Source: Bacillota bacterium | GTDB taxonomy: Bacteria > Bacillota > Clostridia > Oscillospirales > Acutalibacteraceae | Reading direction: 5' to 3' | DNA length: 19,410 bases | NCBI GenBank assembly: GCA_023391275.1 | Contig: JAEWBE010000040.1 | Location: 1 to 19,410, forward strand | Part shown: positions 1 through 6,873 of the stretch, piece after piece | Position numbering within the stretch: the stretch's first letter is position 1 | How the letters are laid out: each line of letters begins with the position of its first letter | Made by a program: the position numbers and the translations under genes | The notes under the pieces: generated by a model | Told to the model about the DNA's origin: nothing | The model's input: the letters and a program-made list of their open reading frames with translations, nothing else | The model's database searches: none

Positions 1-147
1 GACTTAAATCCTCAGGAATGCTTTTTTGTTGATGACTGTGCCGAAAATGTGGCCGCCGGTGAACAATTTGGCATGCGCGGCTTTTGTTATCAGCAGGATA
101 TCGGCGCGTTGAGACTGGCGTTGCAAAACGCCGGAGTGGCGGTATAA
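1..147 (+). CDS. HAD-family hydrolase, C-terminal fragment
   Basis: An open frame enters from the left edge and ends at TAA (145-147), leaving 48 residues. It contains FFVDD followed by ENV, then a Gly, GM and a Tyr/Asp pair. This is the usual motif IV region of HAD-superfamily phosphohydrolases, where the acidic DD pair helps hold the catalytic Mg2+, followed by the final strand and helix. In HAD-IA members this segment reads like FFIDD..NV..A...GM.. and lies about 40-50 residues from the C-terminus, which matches here. The nucleophile motif and the cap domain lie outside the window, so the substrate cannot be inferred. The gene runs into a strong hairpin and converges on the Dabb gene. The HAD assignment is fairly safe; the subfamily is not known. 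Confidence 0.7.
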   Translation, partial: DLNPQECFFVDDCAENVAAGEQFGMRGFCYQQDIGALRLALQNAGVAV

Positions 148-188
148 AGGAAATTTCACTGATACATATCTTCGATTTTCTTCGGAAT

Positions 189-230
189 ATAACAGTAAGG
201 GGCGGCCGTTCGGCCGCCCCTTACTGTTAT
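189..230. terminator. Bidirectional hairpin terminator
   Basis: A perfect 19-bp stem (189-207 with 212-230) closes a GTTC loop. The stem core is GC-rich (GGGGCGGCC). It lies exactly between two convergent genes, the HAD fragment ending at 147 and the Dabb gene ending at 242. The sequence downstream on either strand is only mildly T-rich (ATTTGTGCTTTT on plus), so stem strength rather than a long U tract would do the work. Placement and stem strength support a shared terminator. Confidence 0.75.
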
Positions 231-241
231 ATTTGTGCTTT

Positions 242-535
242 TCAGATCTCGTAGTCGACGCATTCTCTTCCGCAAACCAGTTCATGTACTGTCGTTTTAA
301 TCGCTATGTGGGCCGGGTGATTCTGGTATTGATCCTGTGTTTCCTTTGTGGTGAATTCGCAATACAGCACAAGGTCAAATTTACCGCCGTTGTAGTTGCG
401 GCCTACTTCAATTGCGGTCAAACCATCCACAACACCCAAAAGCGCTTTAAATCTTTTTTGCAGGTCTGCAACGATTTGATTGCTGTCTTTTTTTACCTCA
501 TCCTTCAGTGTCCATAATACGATATGCTTTACCAT
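242..535 (-). CDS. Dabb (stress-responsive A/B barrel) domain protein
   Basis: A 97-residue single-domain protein. It opens with MVKHIVLWTLKDEV, the first strand typical of the Dabb family (Pfam stress-responsive A/B barrel). The centre has GLTAIEVGRNYN and KFDLVLYCEFTTKET, and it ends with the usual QNHPAHIAIKTTVHELV helix region. Known members form dimeric ferredoxin-like barrels; some act on polyketides, but most bacterial ones have no known reaction. There is no signal peptide, so it is likely cytosolic. It is the last gene of the minus-strand group, 27 bp after the PPC gene, with a TTTTGTT-type leader and GGGAG Shine-Dalgarno before ATG. Family call is confident; function unknown. Confidence 0.88.
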   Translation of the reverse strand: MVKHIVLWTLKDEVKKDSNQIVADLQKRFKALLGVVDGLTAIEVGRNYNGGKFDLVLYCEFTTKETQDQYQNHPAHIAIKTTVHELVCGRECVDYEI

Positions 536-562
536 AACAAAAACTCCCTTTTCATAAAATAT

Positions 563-982
563 TCAAAGATTAAAAATATTTAATCCTGTTTGTTCATCAT
601 GTATCCGGCTGACTTCTCCGTCGATCTTTTGAATAAACATTTCACAGGTACCGCTGATAACCGCTTCAGCCAGATGGCCGCCGTAAACATGTCCTGTTTC
701 GTCAGCAAAATCAGCATGCATATGCAAGTAAATTTCGCCGCTTTTTGTTGTCACATTGCCGGTCAGCGAAGTCATTTCCAGTTCACCATCAAAGGTATTG
801 GAAAGAAATTTTTGTTCTTCCACCCGGTACAGTCCAACAACGGCATGTCCCACCGCGCCCAGCGCGGAAATGCTTGCCAGTCTTACGTTTTCTTTTTCAC
901 AAATGCTTTTCACACTTGCCGTGATCTCTTCACCGCGGTCAATCCTTACCACGATGGTATTGCCAAAAACTTTATACTTCAT
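563..982 (-). CDS. PPC/DUF296 domain protein
   Basis: A 139-residue protein made of one PPC (plants and prokaryotes conserved, DUF296) domain. Visible signatures are RGEEI (16-20), a hydrophobic ISALGAVGHAVVGLY stretch, LHMHADF with His87 and His89, and GGHLAEA with His103. In bacterial PPC structures three such His residues form a metal site in a trimer. Plant homologues are fused to AT-hook DNA-binding motifs, but no AT-hook is present here, so calling this a DNA-binding protein would rest on the family label only. The start is supported by AGGAG about 9 bases upstream. It starts only 13 bp after the dinB stop, so it is probably co-transcribed with dinB. Biological role unknown. Confidence 0.88.
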   Translation of the reverse strand: MKYKVFGNTIVVRIDRGEEITASVKSICEKENVRLASISALGAVGHAVVGLYRVEEQKFLSNTFDGELEMTSLTGNVTTKSGEIYLHMHADFADETGHVYGGHLAEAVISGTCEMFIQKIDGEVSRIHDEQTGLNIFNL

Positions 983-995
983 TTTTTATGCTCCT

Positions 996-2246
996 TCATT
1001 TGGTTGGCCCGGGCATAATCGCGCTTTTTGTTTCATGCGGTTCTTCTATCCCAAGATCATTTTTCAGGGTTCCTCCGAACGCCACGGCGCTTCTGCCGAA
1101 TTTGGAACGGATGGAATCAAGTGCGGTTTCCAGATGCTCCTGCTTTTCCCTGCTCTCGTTTTTGGTGCCGCCGAAAAAACTGAGCTGTTCGCCGGCGTCG
1201 TCGTTCGCAACCAGGTTTGCCGCGGTAATGGTGAGCATGCGGATTGGCGCGTTCAGATTCCACGAAGACTGAATCAGCTCCATACTGGCTGCCGCCAGTT
1301 CCTTGGAAAGATGAGTAGGGGAGGCCAGCGTTTTCTGGCGCGATATGGTCTTGAAATTGGGGTTGCGGATCGTTACCTGAACCACCCAGCATTTCACGCC
1401 GTGCCGGCGCATGCGGCCCGCCACGCTGTCTGCTAAAACGGTTACGCCGAGCCGAATATCCTCAATGCCAACTAAATTGCGTTTAAAAGTCATGCCGTTG
1501 CCGACCGATTTCATTTCCCGATTTTCATGCATATTTTGAACGGGACTATCGTCAAGCCCATTTGCATAATCATGCAGTTCACCGCCCGGTTTGCCCAGAC
1601 GCGCGGTGATAAGCGCCCGGTCGCTCACGGCAAGCTCGCCGATGGTGTGAATCCCCAATTTGCCGAGCGTTTCGCCGACACTTTTGCCAACGTAAAGCAG
1701 GGTGTTTACCGGTAGCGGAAAAAGAATCTGTTTCCAGTTTTCACGGCTGATTACAGTGGTGGCGTCGGGTTTTTTGTAATCACTGCCCAATTTTGCAAAA
1801 ATTTTATTGAAAGAAACGCCAACAGAAATGGTAAGCCCGATTTCCTGCCGGATCACCTTTCGCAGTTCATCGGCAATTTGCTTTCCGCTGCCGAAAAGCA
1901 CTTCGCTTCCGGTTACGTCGAGCCAGCTTTCATCAATACCGAAAGGTTCCACCAAATCGGTATAACATTGGTAAATCTGGTTAATCAGTATGGAGTATTT
2001 TTGATATTCGTCATGGTGCGGCGGGGCAAGCACCAAATCCGGGCATTTTCGCTTTGCCTGCCAGATCGTTTCCGCAGTCTGTATCTTGTATTTTTTAGCC
2101 AGCTCATTTTTTGCAAGAATAATGCCATGGCGGTTCTCGGGGTTGCCGCAAACGGCCATCGGAACATTTTTGTATTCTGGGTGTAAAATACATTCGACAG
2201 AAGCGAAAAAGCCATTGCAGTCACAATGTAAAATTGTTCTGTCCAT
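996..2246 (-). CDS. dinB: DNA polymerase IV (Y-family translesion polymerase)
   Basis: A 416-residue Y-family polymerase that copies past damaged template bases. Catalytic metal ligands are visible: Asp9 in LHCDCNGFFASVE, and Asp105-Glu106 in FGIDESWLDV. Phe14 sits at the steric-gate position that excludes ribonucleotides. A helix-hairpin-helix-like thumb segment (GETLGKLGIHTIGELA) and the little-finger domain follow. QLSFF at 354-358 matches the beta-clamp binding motif (QL-S/D-LF type), which ties the enzyme to the replisome. The length is longer than E. coli DinB (351) but normal for clostridial forms. AAAGGAATGG precedes the ATG. The gene leads an operon with the PPC and Dabb genes. No LexA-like GAAC-N4-GTTC box is visible upstream, so SOS control is not evident. 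Confidence 0.95.
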   Translation of the reverse strand: MDRTILHCDCNGFFASVECILHPEYKNVPMAVCGNPENRHGIILAKNELAKKYKIQTAETIWQAKRKCPDLVLAPPHHDEYQKYSILINQIYQCYTDLVEPFGIDESWLDVTGSEVLFGSGKQIADELRKVIRQEIGLTISVGVSFNKIFAKLGSDYKKPDATTVISRENWKQILFPLPVNTLLYVGKSVGETLGKLGIHTIGELAVSDRALITARLGKPGGELHDYANGLDDSPVQNMHENREMKSVGNGMTFKRNLVGIEDIRLGVTVLADSVAGRMRRHGVKCWVVQVTIRNPNFKTISRQKTLASPTHLSKELAAASMELIQSSWNLNAPIRMLTITAANLVANDDAGEQLSFFGGTKNESREKQEHLETALDSIRSKFGRSAVAFGGTLKNDLGIEEPHETKSAIMPGPTK

Positions 2247-2259
2247 GCCCGTACCATTC

Positions 2260-2300
2260 CTTTTTCTTTTATTATATCACGGATTTTATAAAAGAAAAAG
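2260..2300. repeat. 13-bp inverted repeat around the dinB promoter
   Basis: CTTTTTCTTTTAT at 2260-2272 is exactly complementary to ATAAAAGAAAAAG at 2288-2300, with a 15-base spacer. The arms flank the likely dinB -10 on the minus strand, and the left arm overlaps the start of the dinB Shine-Dalgarno. The arms are low complexity (pyrimidine/purine runs), so chance is possible. It could be a regulator site or a leader hairpin. Confidence 0.45.
2272..2280 (-). promoter_or_regulatory. Extended -10 promoter for dinB
   Basis: Read on the minus strand this is TGATATAAT, an extended -10 (TGn plus consensus TATAAT), about 25 bp before the dinB ATG at 2246. The -35 position 17 bp away is only TTTTTC, which fits extended -10 promoters that tolerate a poor -35. 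Confidence 0.55.
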
Positions 2301-2337
2301 AAAGAGCTGAGGCGGATTGAAAATTCTTAGTTTATCC

Positions 2338-2366
2338 TTGACAAACTGCTGCGTGCGGTATATTCT
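2338..2366 (+). promoter_or_regulatory. Promoter for the DUF6530/GIY-YIG/DUF2087 operon
   Basis: A consensus -35 TTGACA (2338-2343) is followed 17 bp later by TATTCT (2361-2366); TATATT at 2359 is an alternative -10. The promoter lies about 50 bp before the ATG at 2418 and diverges from the dinB promoter. Confidence 0.65.
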
Positions 2367-2378
2367 TTAATTACTGAT

Positions 2379-2402
2379 TTAGTAAATTAGTAATTTAGTA
2401 AA
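2379..2402 (+). repeat. Three tandem 8-bp TTAGTAAW repeats in the leader
   Basis: TTAGTAAA, TTAGTAAT and TTAGTAAA lie end to end at 2379-2386, 2387-2394 and 2395-2402. They begin about 13 bp downstream of the proposed -10 and stop shortly before the AGGAAGCG Shine-Dalgarno. This position suits a repressor operator or an element of the mRNA leader. Part of it can also pair with the preceding ATTACT. No known regulator consensus was recognised. Confidence 0.6.
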
Positions 2403-2417
2403 ATAGGAAGCGATTGC

Positions 2418-2897
2418 ATGAAGATACCGACTACTTTAAAACACAAACCGGTCATCGTTTCGGAAGATTATGAAAATATCGATGGCAGAAGTGCCTATCA
2501 TTCCGATGCAAAAGGGCTGTCCCTGGGCCTTGCGCAATGGAACGACCGGGGAAAAGTGGACATTTCCGCGAAAGTTTGGCGCTATACAGGTGAGAAATGG
2601 TCCCGTCAATCGGAAGAGCTTCCCCTTCATCGTGTAATCGATCTGGCAATTCTGGTCTGCCGGGCAAAACTGCATTTTAAAGAAGCTTACCAGTATGAAA
2701 AGCTGTATGATCCCGCCCACACCACGATTGACCGTGTCGGCCTGCAGGGCGACGCGATGACCGTATCGGTGTGCACCGATAATCCAATGATCGACGAGGA
2801 TATCAAACTGTTTTCACAGGTGCTCAGTCAGGATGATGAGTTGATCAGTGAACGGTTGAAAACTCTCTCCGGAATCTTGAAAGAGATGGGGTACTGA
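2418..2897 (+). CDS. DUF6530-like conserved protein
   Basis: A 159-residue protein. From memory it resembles the DUF6530 family; the characteristic stretches are KPVIVSEDYENIDGR (10-24), AKGLSLGLAQWN, KVWRYTGEKWSRQSEELPLHR and a C-terminal acidic helical region. It has no signal peptide or membrane segment, so it is likely cytosolic. No catalytic motif is recognisable, and the family has no assigned role that I know of. AGGAAGCG precedes the ATG by 6-7 bases. Only one base separates its stop from the next ATG, so it is very probably translated with the GIY-YIG-like gene. The repeat-bearing leader suggests regulated expression. Confidence 0.7.
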   Translation: MKIPTTLKHKPVIVSEDYENIDGRSAYHSDAKGLSLGLAQWNDRGKVDISAKVWRYTGEKWSRQSEELPLHRVIDLAILVCRAKLHFKEAYQYEKLYDPAHTTIDRVGLQGDAMTVSVCTDNPMIDEDIKLFSQVLSQDDELISERLKTLSGILKEMGY

Positions 2898-2898
2898 A

Positions 2899-3243
2899 AT
2901 GCAAAAAGAAGATAAAAAAGAAAAGCTGGCCCAATATAAGGAGCGTAAAATCGTTGGCGGTATCTGCGTAATCAAAAATACGAAAAACGGAAAAATGCTT
3001 CTGTCCTCCGTCGCCAATTTACAGGGGTATAAAAATCGTTTTGAATTTTCGAAATTAACCGGCGGCTGTGTCAACATAAAGCTGCAGAAGGATTGGGAGC
3101 AATTTGGCGCCGAAAGCTTTATTTTCGAAGTGTTGGAAGAACTTGAAAAGAAAGAGGCACAAACATCGGAAGAATTCAGTGATGACATTAATACGTTGAA
3201 AGAGATTTGGCTCGAACAGCTGGATCCCGGTAAACTGTATTAA
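2899..3243 (+). CDS. GIY-YIG-fold protein with degenerate active site
   Basis: A 114-residue protein aligning by eye with small stand-alone GIY-YIG family proteins. Preserved family features include the IKNTKNGK turn (25-32), a central LTGGCVNIKLQKDW segment where others have L..G.H.N..LQ.DW, and FGAESFIFEVLEEL. The signature residues are not kept: GIY is G21-I22-C23 and YIG is L34-L35-S36, so both tyrosines are lost. In active enzymes these tyrosines, an Arg and a Glu form the nuclease centre. This copy may therefore be a binding protein rather than a nuclease. It sits one base after the DUF6530-like gene and 11 bases before the DUF2087 gene, pointing to joint function. Confidence 0.72.
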   Translation: MQKEDKKEKLAQYKERKIVGGICVIKNTKNGKMLLSSVANLQGYKNRFEFSKLTGGCVNIKLQKDWEQFGAESFIFEVLEELEKKEAQTSEEFSDDINTLKEIWLEQLDPGKLY

Positions 3244-3254
3244 CAGGAGGATAT

Positions 3255-3515
3255 ATGTTTAAAATGACAGCGTTTTTAGATAATCAGGGAAAGATTAAGC
3301 ACCTTCCTTCAAAAGGGCAGGCGAAGCGTGCTGTTCTGGCTTATCTTGCCGAAAAATTTGTGTATGACAGAAGTTATACGGAGAAAGAAGTCAATTCAAT
3401 CATTGACCAATGGCACACTTTTGGGGACTATTTCGTACTTCGGCGTGAACTGATTGATCATAAACTTCTTTGCAGAACAAACGATGGTGTTAAGTATTGG
3501 CGCGAAAAAGAATAA
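3255..3515 (+). CDS. DUF2087 domain protein
   Basis: An 86-residue protein that is essentially one DUF2087 domain. Family marks are the opening FLDNQGKIKHLPSKGQAKRA, then LAEKF, YTEKEVNSIIDQWHTFGDYFVLRREL, and the closing LLCRTNDGVKYWR. In other bacteria this domain can follow an ArsR-type helix-turn-helix, and its layout looks like a winged-helix or nucleic-acid-binding module, but no activity is established. A clear AGGAGG lies just before the ATG. It is the last gene of the three-gene unit and is followed by a terminator. Confidence 0.85.
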   Translation: MFKMTAFLDNQGKIKHLPSKGQAKRAVLAYLAEKFVYDRSYTEKEVNSIIDQWHTFGDYFVLRRELIDHKLLCRTNDGVKYWREKE

Positions 3516-3555
3516 CTTTCTTCTCTGAACTTTTTACGACTCCGGCACGGGCCTT

Positions 3556-3591
3556 GGGTGAAATGGGATTTTATCCTGATTCACCCTTTTT
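3556..3591 (+). terminator. Rho-independent terminator after the DUF2087 gene
   Basis: GGGTGAA (3556-3562) pairs with TTCACCC (3580-3586), with further weaker pairing inside, and is followed directly by TTTTT. It lies about 40 bp after the DUF2087 stop and upstream of the next promoter. Confidence 0.75.
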
Positions 3592-3606
3592 GTTTGTCAG
3601 AATTTA

Positions 3607-3615
3607 TGATATAAT
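3607..3615 (+). promoter_or_regulatory. Extended -10 promoter for the GNAT/serine hydrolase pair
   Basis: TGATATAAT is an extended -10 with consensus TATAAT at 3610-3615. The -35 is weak (TTTTTG at 3587-3592, 17 bp away, overlapping the terminator T tract). Transcription would begin near 3622, about 90 bp before the GNAT start. Confidence 0.6.
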
Positions 3616-3710
3616 GAGCAAAATTACTGATATACCCAGCGCAGGGGTTGTGTTGTATTTTAAAAAAACAGCCATGGCAAAGACGAACCGTGAACAGGAA
3701 GAAGGCTTTT

Positions 3711-4520
3711 ATGCGGAAATTAACTGAAAAGGACAGGCTTCAGGCACAGGAATACATTATGAGGGAGCCTGAATTTAACCTGTTTATGATAGGGGATCTT
3801 GAAAATTTCGGCTTTGACAGTGATGCCGTGGAAGTCTTTGTAAATGAAACGCCGGACGGCTGGGACTGCCTTTTGCTTCGGTATTTGGACAGTTACCTGC
3901 TGTACAGCCATCATACGGATTTTGAGGCAAAGAAAGTTGCGGATTTTCTTTGCGGAAGAGAAGTGAATGGAATCAGCGGTAAAGGTGAGCTGCTGGAAAA
4001 GCTGCTCCCTTACTTTCCCGGGCGATGCGGCCAAAGAACTTATTTGTCCCGGCTGAATGAAGTGAAAGTTCATCCGGAGCCATCTGTAAACGCGCAGGTG
4101 CGCCGCCTGAATCCGGACGATGCGCGGGATATTATTTCGATTTATCTGCAAATTGAGGAATTCCGGGATAATTACATTGGTAAAGAAGAAAAGGCCGTGG
4201 AGGAAGTCCATTTTAATCTTTCCAATGCGGGTCGCAGCTATGGCGCTTTCCTTGACGACAAGCTTGTAGCGGTTGCCTCTACTTCCGCTGAAAACTCGGT
4301 TTCAGCCATGGTGGTTGGAGTTGCGACTTTGCCCCATGTAAGGAAAACGGGACTGGCGGGCAGCCTTGTTGCAAAGCTTTGCACGGATTTTCTGAGCGAA
4401 GGGAAACAATATCTTTGTTTATTCTACGATAATCCTGCCGCGGGCAGCATCTACCGTAAAATCGGCTTTTCTGAATTGGGCGACTACATGGTTATAAAAC
4501 GGAAAACACCCGAAAATTAA
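3711..4520 (+). CDS. GNAT-family N-acetyltransferase
   Basis: A 269-residue protein. ATG at 3711 was chosen over upstream in-frame starts because AGGAAGAAGG (3696-3705) sits 5 bases before it and the matching protein begins there. The N-terminal part has the pattern REPEFNLFMIGDLENFGF seen in two-domain GNAT proteins. The C-terminal half carries the acetyl-CoA binding fold: VGVATLPHVRKTGLAGSL (the RxxGLA loop grips the pyrophosphate), then YLCLFYDNPAAGSIYRKIGF, the closing strand and helix. This resembles FR47-type members. The acceptor substrate cannot be read from sequence. It is 15 bp before the serine hydrolase and likely co-transcribed with it. Confidence 0.87.
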   Translation: MRKLTEKDRLQAQEYIMREPEFNLFMIGDLENFGFDSDAVEVFVNETPDGWDCLLLRYLDSYLLYSHHTDFEAKKVADFLCGREVNGISGKGELLEKLLPYFPGRCGQRTYLSRLNEVKVHPEPSVNAQVRRLNPDDARDIISIYLQIEEFRDNYIGKEEKAVEEVHFNLSNAGRSYGAFLDDKLVAVASTSAENSVSAMVVGVATLPHVRKTGLAGSLVAKLCTDFLSEGKQYLCLFYDNPAAGSIYRKIGFSELGDYMVIKRKTPEN

Positions 4521-4535
4521 TATATGGAGCCTGTT

Positions 4536-5630
4536 ATGTATTATAAAATCAAGCAGATTATAGATGACGCGTGCCTGACTCAGAATTTTTCAGGCACGGT
4601 TTTAGTGAAACACGGGGATGAAATTCTGTTTGAAACCGCGTGCGGTTTTGCGCACAAAGGGTTTCAGCTTTCAAACCGAATCGATACCATGTTTGACACT
4701 GCCTCTGTTACCAAAGTATTTACCGCGACTCGGATTTTACAGTTAATCGAAAACGGAATGCTCCGTTTTGATGACAGGATTACAGCGCTGATTGACTTAA
4801 ATGGCACGGAAATACCGGATGACGTGACAATATACCATCTTCTCACGCACACTTCCGGTATTGCCGATGATGCGGATGAAGAAGCAGGTGAGGACTATGC
4901 GGAACTTTTTATCGATAAACCGAATTATTCCCTTCGCAGTACCATCGACTATCTTCCGCAGTTTGTGTTCAAAAAGCCGAATTTTAAAGCGGGCGCCAAT
5001 GTGCGGTATAACAACTGTGCCTTTATCCTGCTCGGGTTGGTAATTGAAAAACTGACCGGGGAGGACTATCGCAGCAATATAGTACGCTGTATTTTTGAAC
5101 CGTGCGGCATGAAAAACTCAAAATTCTGTGCGATGGACGAAATCAATCCGAATACCGCGGAAGGGTACTGCGCGCTTTATGACGAAAATCAAAGAATCAC
5201 TCGTTATAAAAAGAATATTTATTCCTATCCTCCCATTGGGGCGCCGGACGGCGGCGCTTATTCCACAGTACATGATTTGGATCGATTCCTTTGCGGGCTG
5301 AAAAGCGGCCGACTGCTTTCCAAAGAGTACGTTCAAATGCTGTTTGAACCACATTGCGAGTTTTCGCAGCCTTACCGCGCGTGGAAAAACGTCCCCGCCG
5401 GCACACTTTTTAACGGTTATGCCTTTGAATTTGTCCGGATTGGCAAGCAGACTTATATGATGAAGAAGGACGGCATGAACGCCGGGGTCAGAGCAATGCT
5501 TTCTTACTTCCCTCAAACCGATATAACCATAATCATGCTTTGCAATCAGGACTGCAATATCTGGACAATTCACCGTGATATTCAATCGGTCCTGTATTCC
5601 GCTGTGCCGGTATCACCTGATAACAGGTAA
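4536..5630 (+). CDS. Serine hydrolase, beta-lactamase/class C fold
   Basis: A 364-residue enzyme of the beta-lactamase/penicillin-binding-protein fold. Ser57-Val-Thr-Lys60 is the SxxK nucleophile motif, Tyr158-Asn-Asn160 the YxN motif, and a KDGMNAG stretch near the C-terminus is in the place of the usual KTG/HxG element. LTHTSGIAD is typical of the esterase/peptidase branch rather than true beta-lactamases. No signal peptide or membrane helix is visible, so it probably acts in the cytosol, unlike cell-wall enzymes. An in-frame ATG at 4524 exists, but GGAG (4526-4529) is spaced ideally for ATG 4536, which was chosen. The substrate is unknown. Confidence 0.87.
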   Translation: MYYKIKQIIDDACLTQNFSGTVLVKHGDEILFETACGFAHKGFQLSNRIDTMFDTASVTKVFTATRILQLIENGMLRFDDRITALIDLNGTEIPDDVTIYHLLTHTSGIADDADEEAGEDYAELFIDKPNYSLRSTIDYLPQFVFKKPNFKAGANVRYNNCAFILLGLVIEKLTGEDYRSNIVRCIFEPCGMKNSKFCAMDEINPNTAEGYCALYDENQRITRYKKNIYSYPPIGAPDGGAYSTVHDLDRFLCGLKSGRLLSKEYVQMLFEPHCEFSQPYRAWKNVPAGTLFNGYAFEFVRIGKQTYMMKKDGMNAGVRAMLSYFPQTDITIIMLCNQDCNIWTIHRDIQSVLYSAVPVSPDNR

Positions 5631-5638
5631 CCGTTTTT
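5608..5638 (+). terminator. Probable terminator overlapping the hydrolase stop codon
   Basis: CGGT and ACCTG pair with CAGGT and ACCG (5608-5633) around an ATAA loop, with a small internal bulge. TTTTT follows at 5634-5638. The hairpin spans the TAA stop at 5628-5630. The imperfect stem lowers confidence. Confidence 0.45.
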
Positions 5639-5744
5639 ATGTATCTGTTTTCGGGAAGCACATCCCCTATTCAGGCACTCCCTGCAGCGATTGCCCCATC
5701 GAAAAATAATCAAACGAAATGTATATATAGAAGGTGTTGCATAA

Positions 5745-6725
5745 ATGAAAGAAAAAAAGAAAATATTGGTTTGTCTTTCACTGGACGAAGCGCATAAACA
5801 AAAGCTTGAAGGAACCGCCCCGCAGGCGGAATTTATTTATGCCGGCAAAGATATCCTGCCGGACGCCGCAACCATGGAAAGTGTGAGTATCATCATCGGC
5901 AATCCCCGGCGCAGGCTGCTGCCCCTTGCGAAAAATCTTGAGTGGCTTCAGCTGGAAAGCGCGGGCGCAAACCTGTATGTAGCGCCGGGTTTGCTTTCGG
6001 AGCATGTTGTGCTTACCAACGCAACCGGATGCTTTGGCCTGGCTATGTCGGAATATATGATCGCCATGGTGCTCAGCCTGTTTTTAAAGCTGCCCTGTTA
6101 CCGGGCCAACCAGCAAAACCATATTTGGAAAAATGAAGGCCAGGTAAAATCGATTTACGGTTCCACCGCACTCGTAATCGGCCTTGGGGATATCGGCGGC
6201 GAATTTTCCATGCGGTTCAGGGCGCTGGGCGGCCGTGTAATCGGCGTCAGGCGCAGCGACACAAATAAGCCGGATTATGTTGACGAGCTTTACCTGATGG
6301 ACAAACTTGATGAACTTTTGCCCCGCGCCGATGTGGTAACGCTCAGTCTGCCTGAAACGCCGCAAACCCACAAGCTTTTTGGCAAAGAAAAACTTGCCCT
6401 GATGAAGTCCGGCGCAATTCTGCTCAATGTTGGCAGAGGCATGGTGATTGACACCGACGCGCTTTGCGATGCGCTGAATTCCGGGCATTTGGGCGGGGCG
6501 GCGCTCGATGTGACCGATCCCGAGCCGCTGCCGCCGGAACATCCGCTTTGGGATGCAAAAAACTTGCTTATCACGCCGCATATTTCGGGCGGATACAATC
6601 TGCCTGAAACATATGAACGTGTTTTTACCGTATGCGCCGACAATCTTGGCAGATATTTTCGCGGGGATAAGCTGAAAAATGTTGTGGATTTTAATACCGG
6701 TTACAAAATGCACGAAAAAGCATAA
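5745..6725 (+). CDS. D-2-hydroxyacid dehydrogenase (NAD-dependent)
   Basis: A 326-residue protein of the D-isomer-specific 2-hydroxyacid dehydrogenase family, which reversibly oxidises 2-hydroxyacids to 2-oxoacids with NAD(P). The Rossmann loop is GLGDIG at 146-151. The catalytic set is Arg231 (NVGRGMVID), Glu260 (DVTDPEPLPPEHPLW) and His279 (ITPHISGG), all present. It resembles the phosphoglycerate-dehydrogenase-like, stand-alone class and has no regulatory ACT domain, so serA is not claimed. AGAAGGTG precedes the ATG. It stands between two terminators as a single-gene unit; the 114 bp before it show no convincing promoter. The exact substrate is open. Confidence 0.92.
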   Translation: MKEKKKILVCLSLDEAHKQKLEGTAPQAEFIYAGKDILPDAATMESVSIIIGNPRRRLLPLAKNLEWLQLESAGANLYVAPGLLSEHVVLTNATGCFGLAMSEYMIAMVLSLFLKLPCYRANQQNHIWKNEGQVKSIYGSTALVIGLGDIGGEFSMRFRALGGRVIGVRRSDTNKPDYVDELYLMDKLDELLPRADVVTLSLPETPQTHKLFGKEKLALMKSGAILLNVGRGMVIDTDALCDALNSGHLGGAALDVTDPEPLPPEHPLWDAKNLLITPHISGGYNLPETYERVFTVCADNLGRYFRGDKLKNVVDFNTGYKMHEKA

Positions 6726-6759
6726 ATTTAAAAGCTAAAAAAGAAAATTAATATTTTCG

Positions 6760-6804
6760 GCGCAGCTGACTTCTGTAAACAGGGAGTTCGCTGCGCGCTT
6801 TTTT
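6760..6804 (+). terminator. Rho-independent terminator after the dehydrogenase
   Basis: GCGCAGC (6760-6766) pairs with GCTGCGC (6790-6796), with extra internal pairing such as CTGT with ACAG. A run of six T follows at 6799-6804. It is 35 bp after the dehydrogenase stop. Confidence 0.75.
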
Positions 6805-6825
6805 ATATTTTAAAAATATGTAATC

Positions 6826-6873
6826 AATATTATATAATTATATTGACAAATTATATTAAATCGATATAATATT
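6826..6873. repeat. Cluster of ATTATAT repeats and 10-bp inverted arms at the RHH-clpB promoter
   Basis: ATTATAT occurs directly at 6829, 6837 and 6850 and inverted (ATATAAT) at 6832 and 6864. AATATTATAT at 6826-6835 and ATATAATATT at 6864-6873 are exact inverted arms that bracket the -35 element; the second covers the -10. Such short repeated half-sites are how ribbon-helix-helix repressors usually bind, so an autoregulatory operator is plausible. The region is extremely AT-rich, which raises the chance level. Confidence 0.5.
6843..6870 (+). promoter_or_regulatory. Consensus sigma-A promoter for the RHH-clpB operon
   Basis: TTGACA (6843-6848) and TATAAT (6865-6870) are both perfect, with a 16-bp spacer. 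This gives a start near 6877 and a short leader before the GGAAGGATAAGG site and ATG 6907. No CIRCE element or CtsR heptad repeat is visible around it. Confidence 0.85.

Noticed and set aside
3497..3727. A 76-residue open frame between the DUF2087 and GNAT genes
   Set aside because: It runs across the terminator and promoter at 3556-3615, has no ribosome site at its ATG and resembles no protein family.
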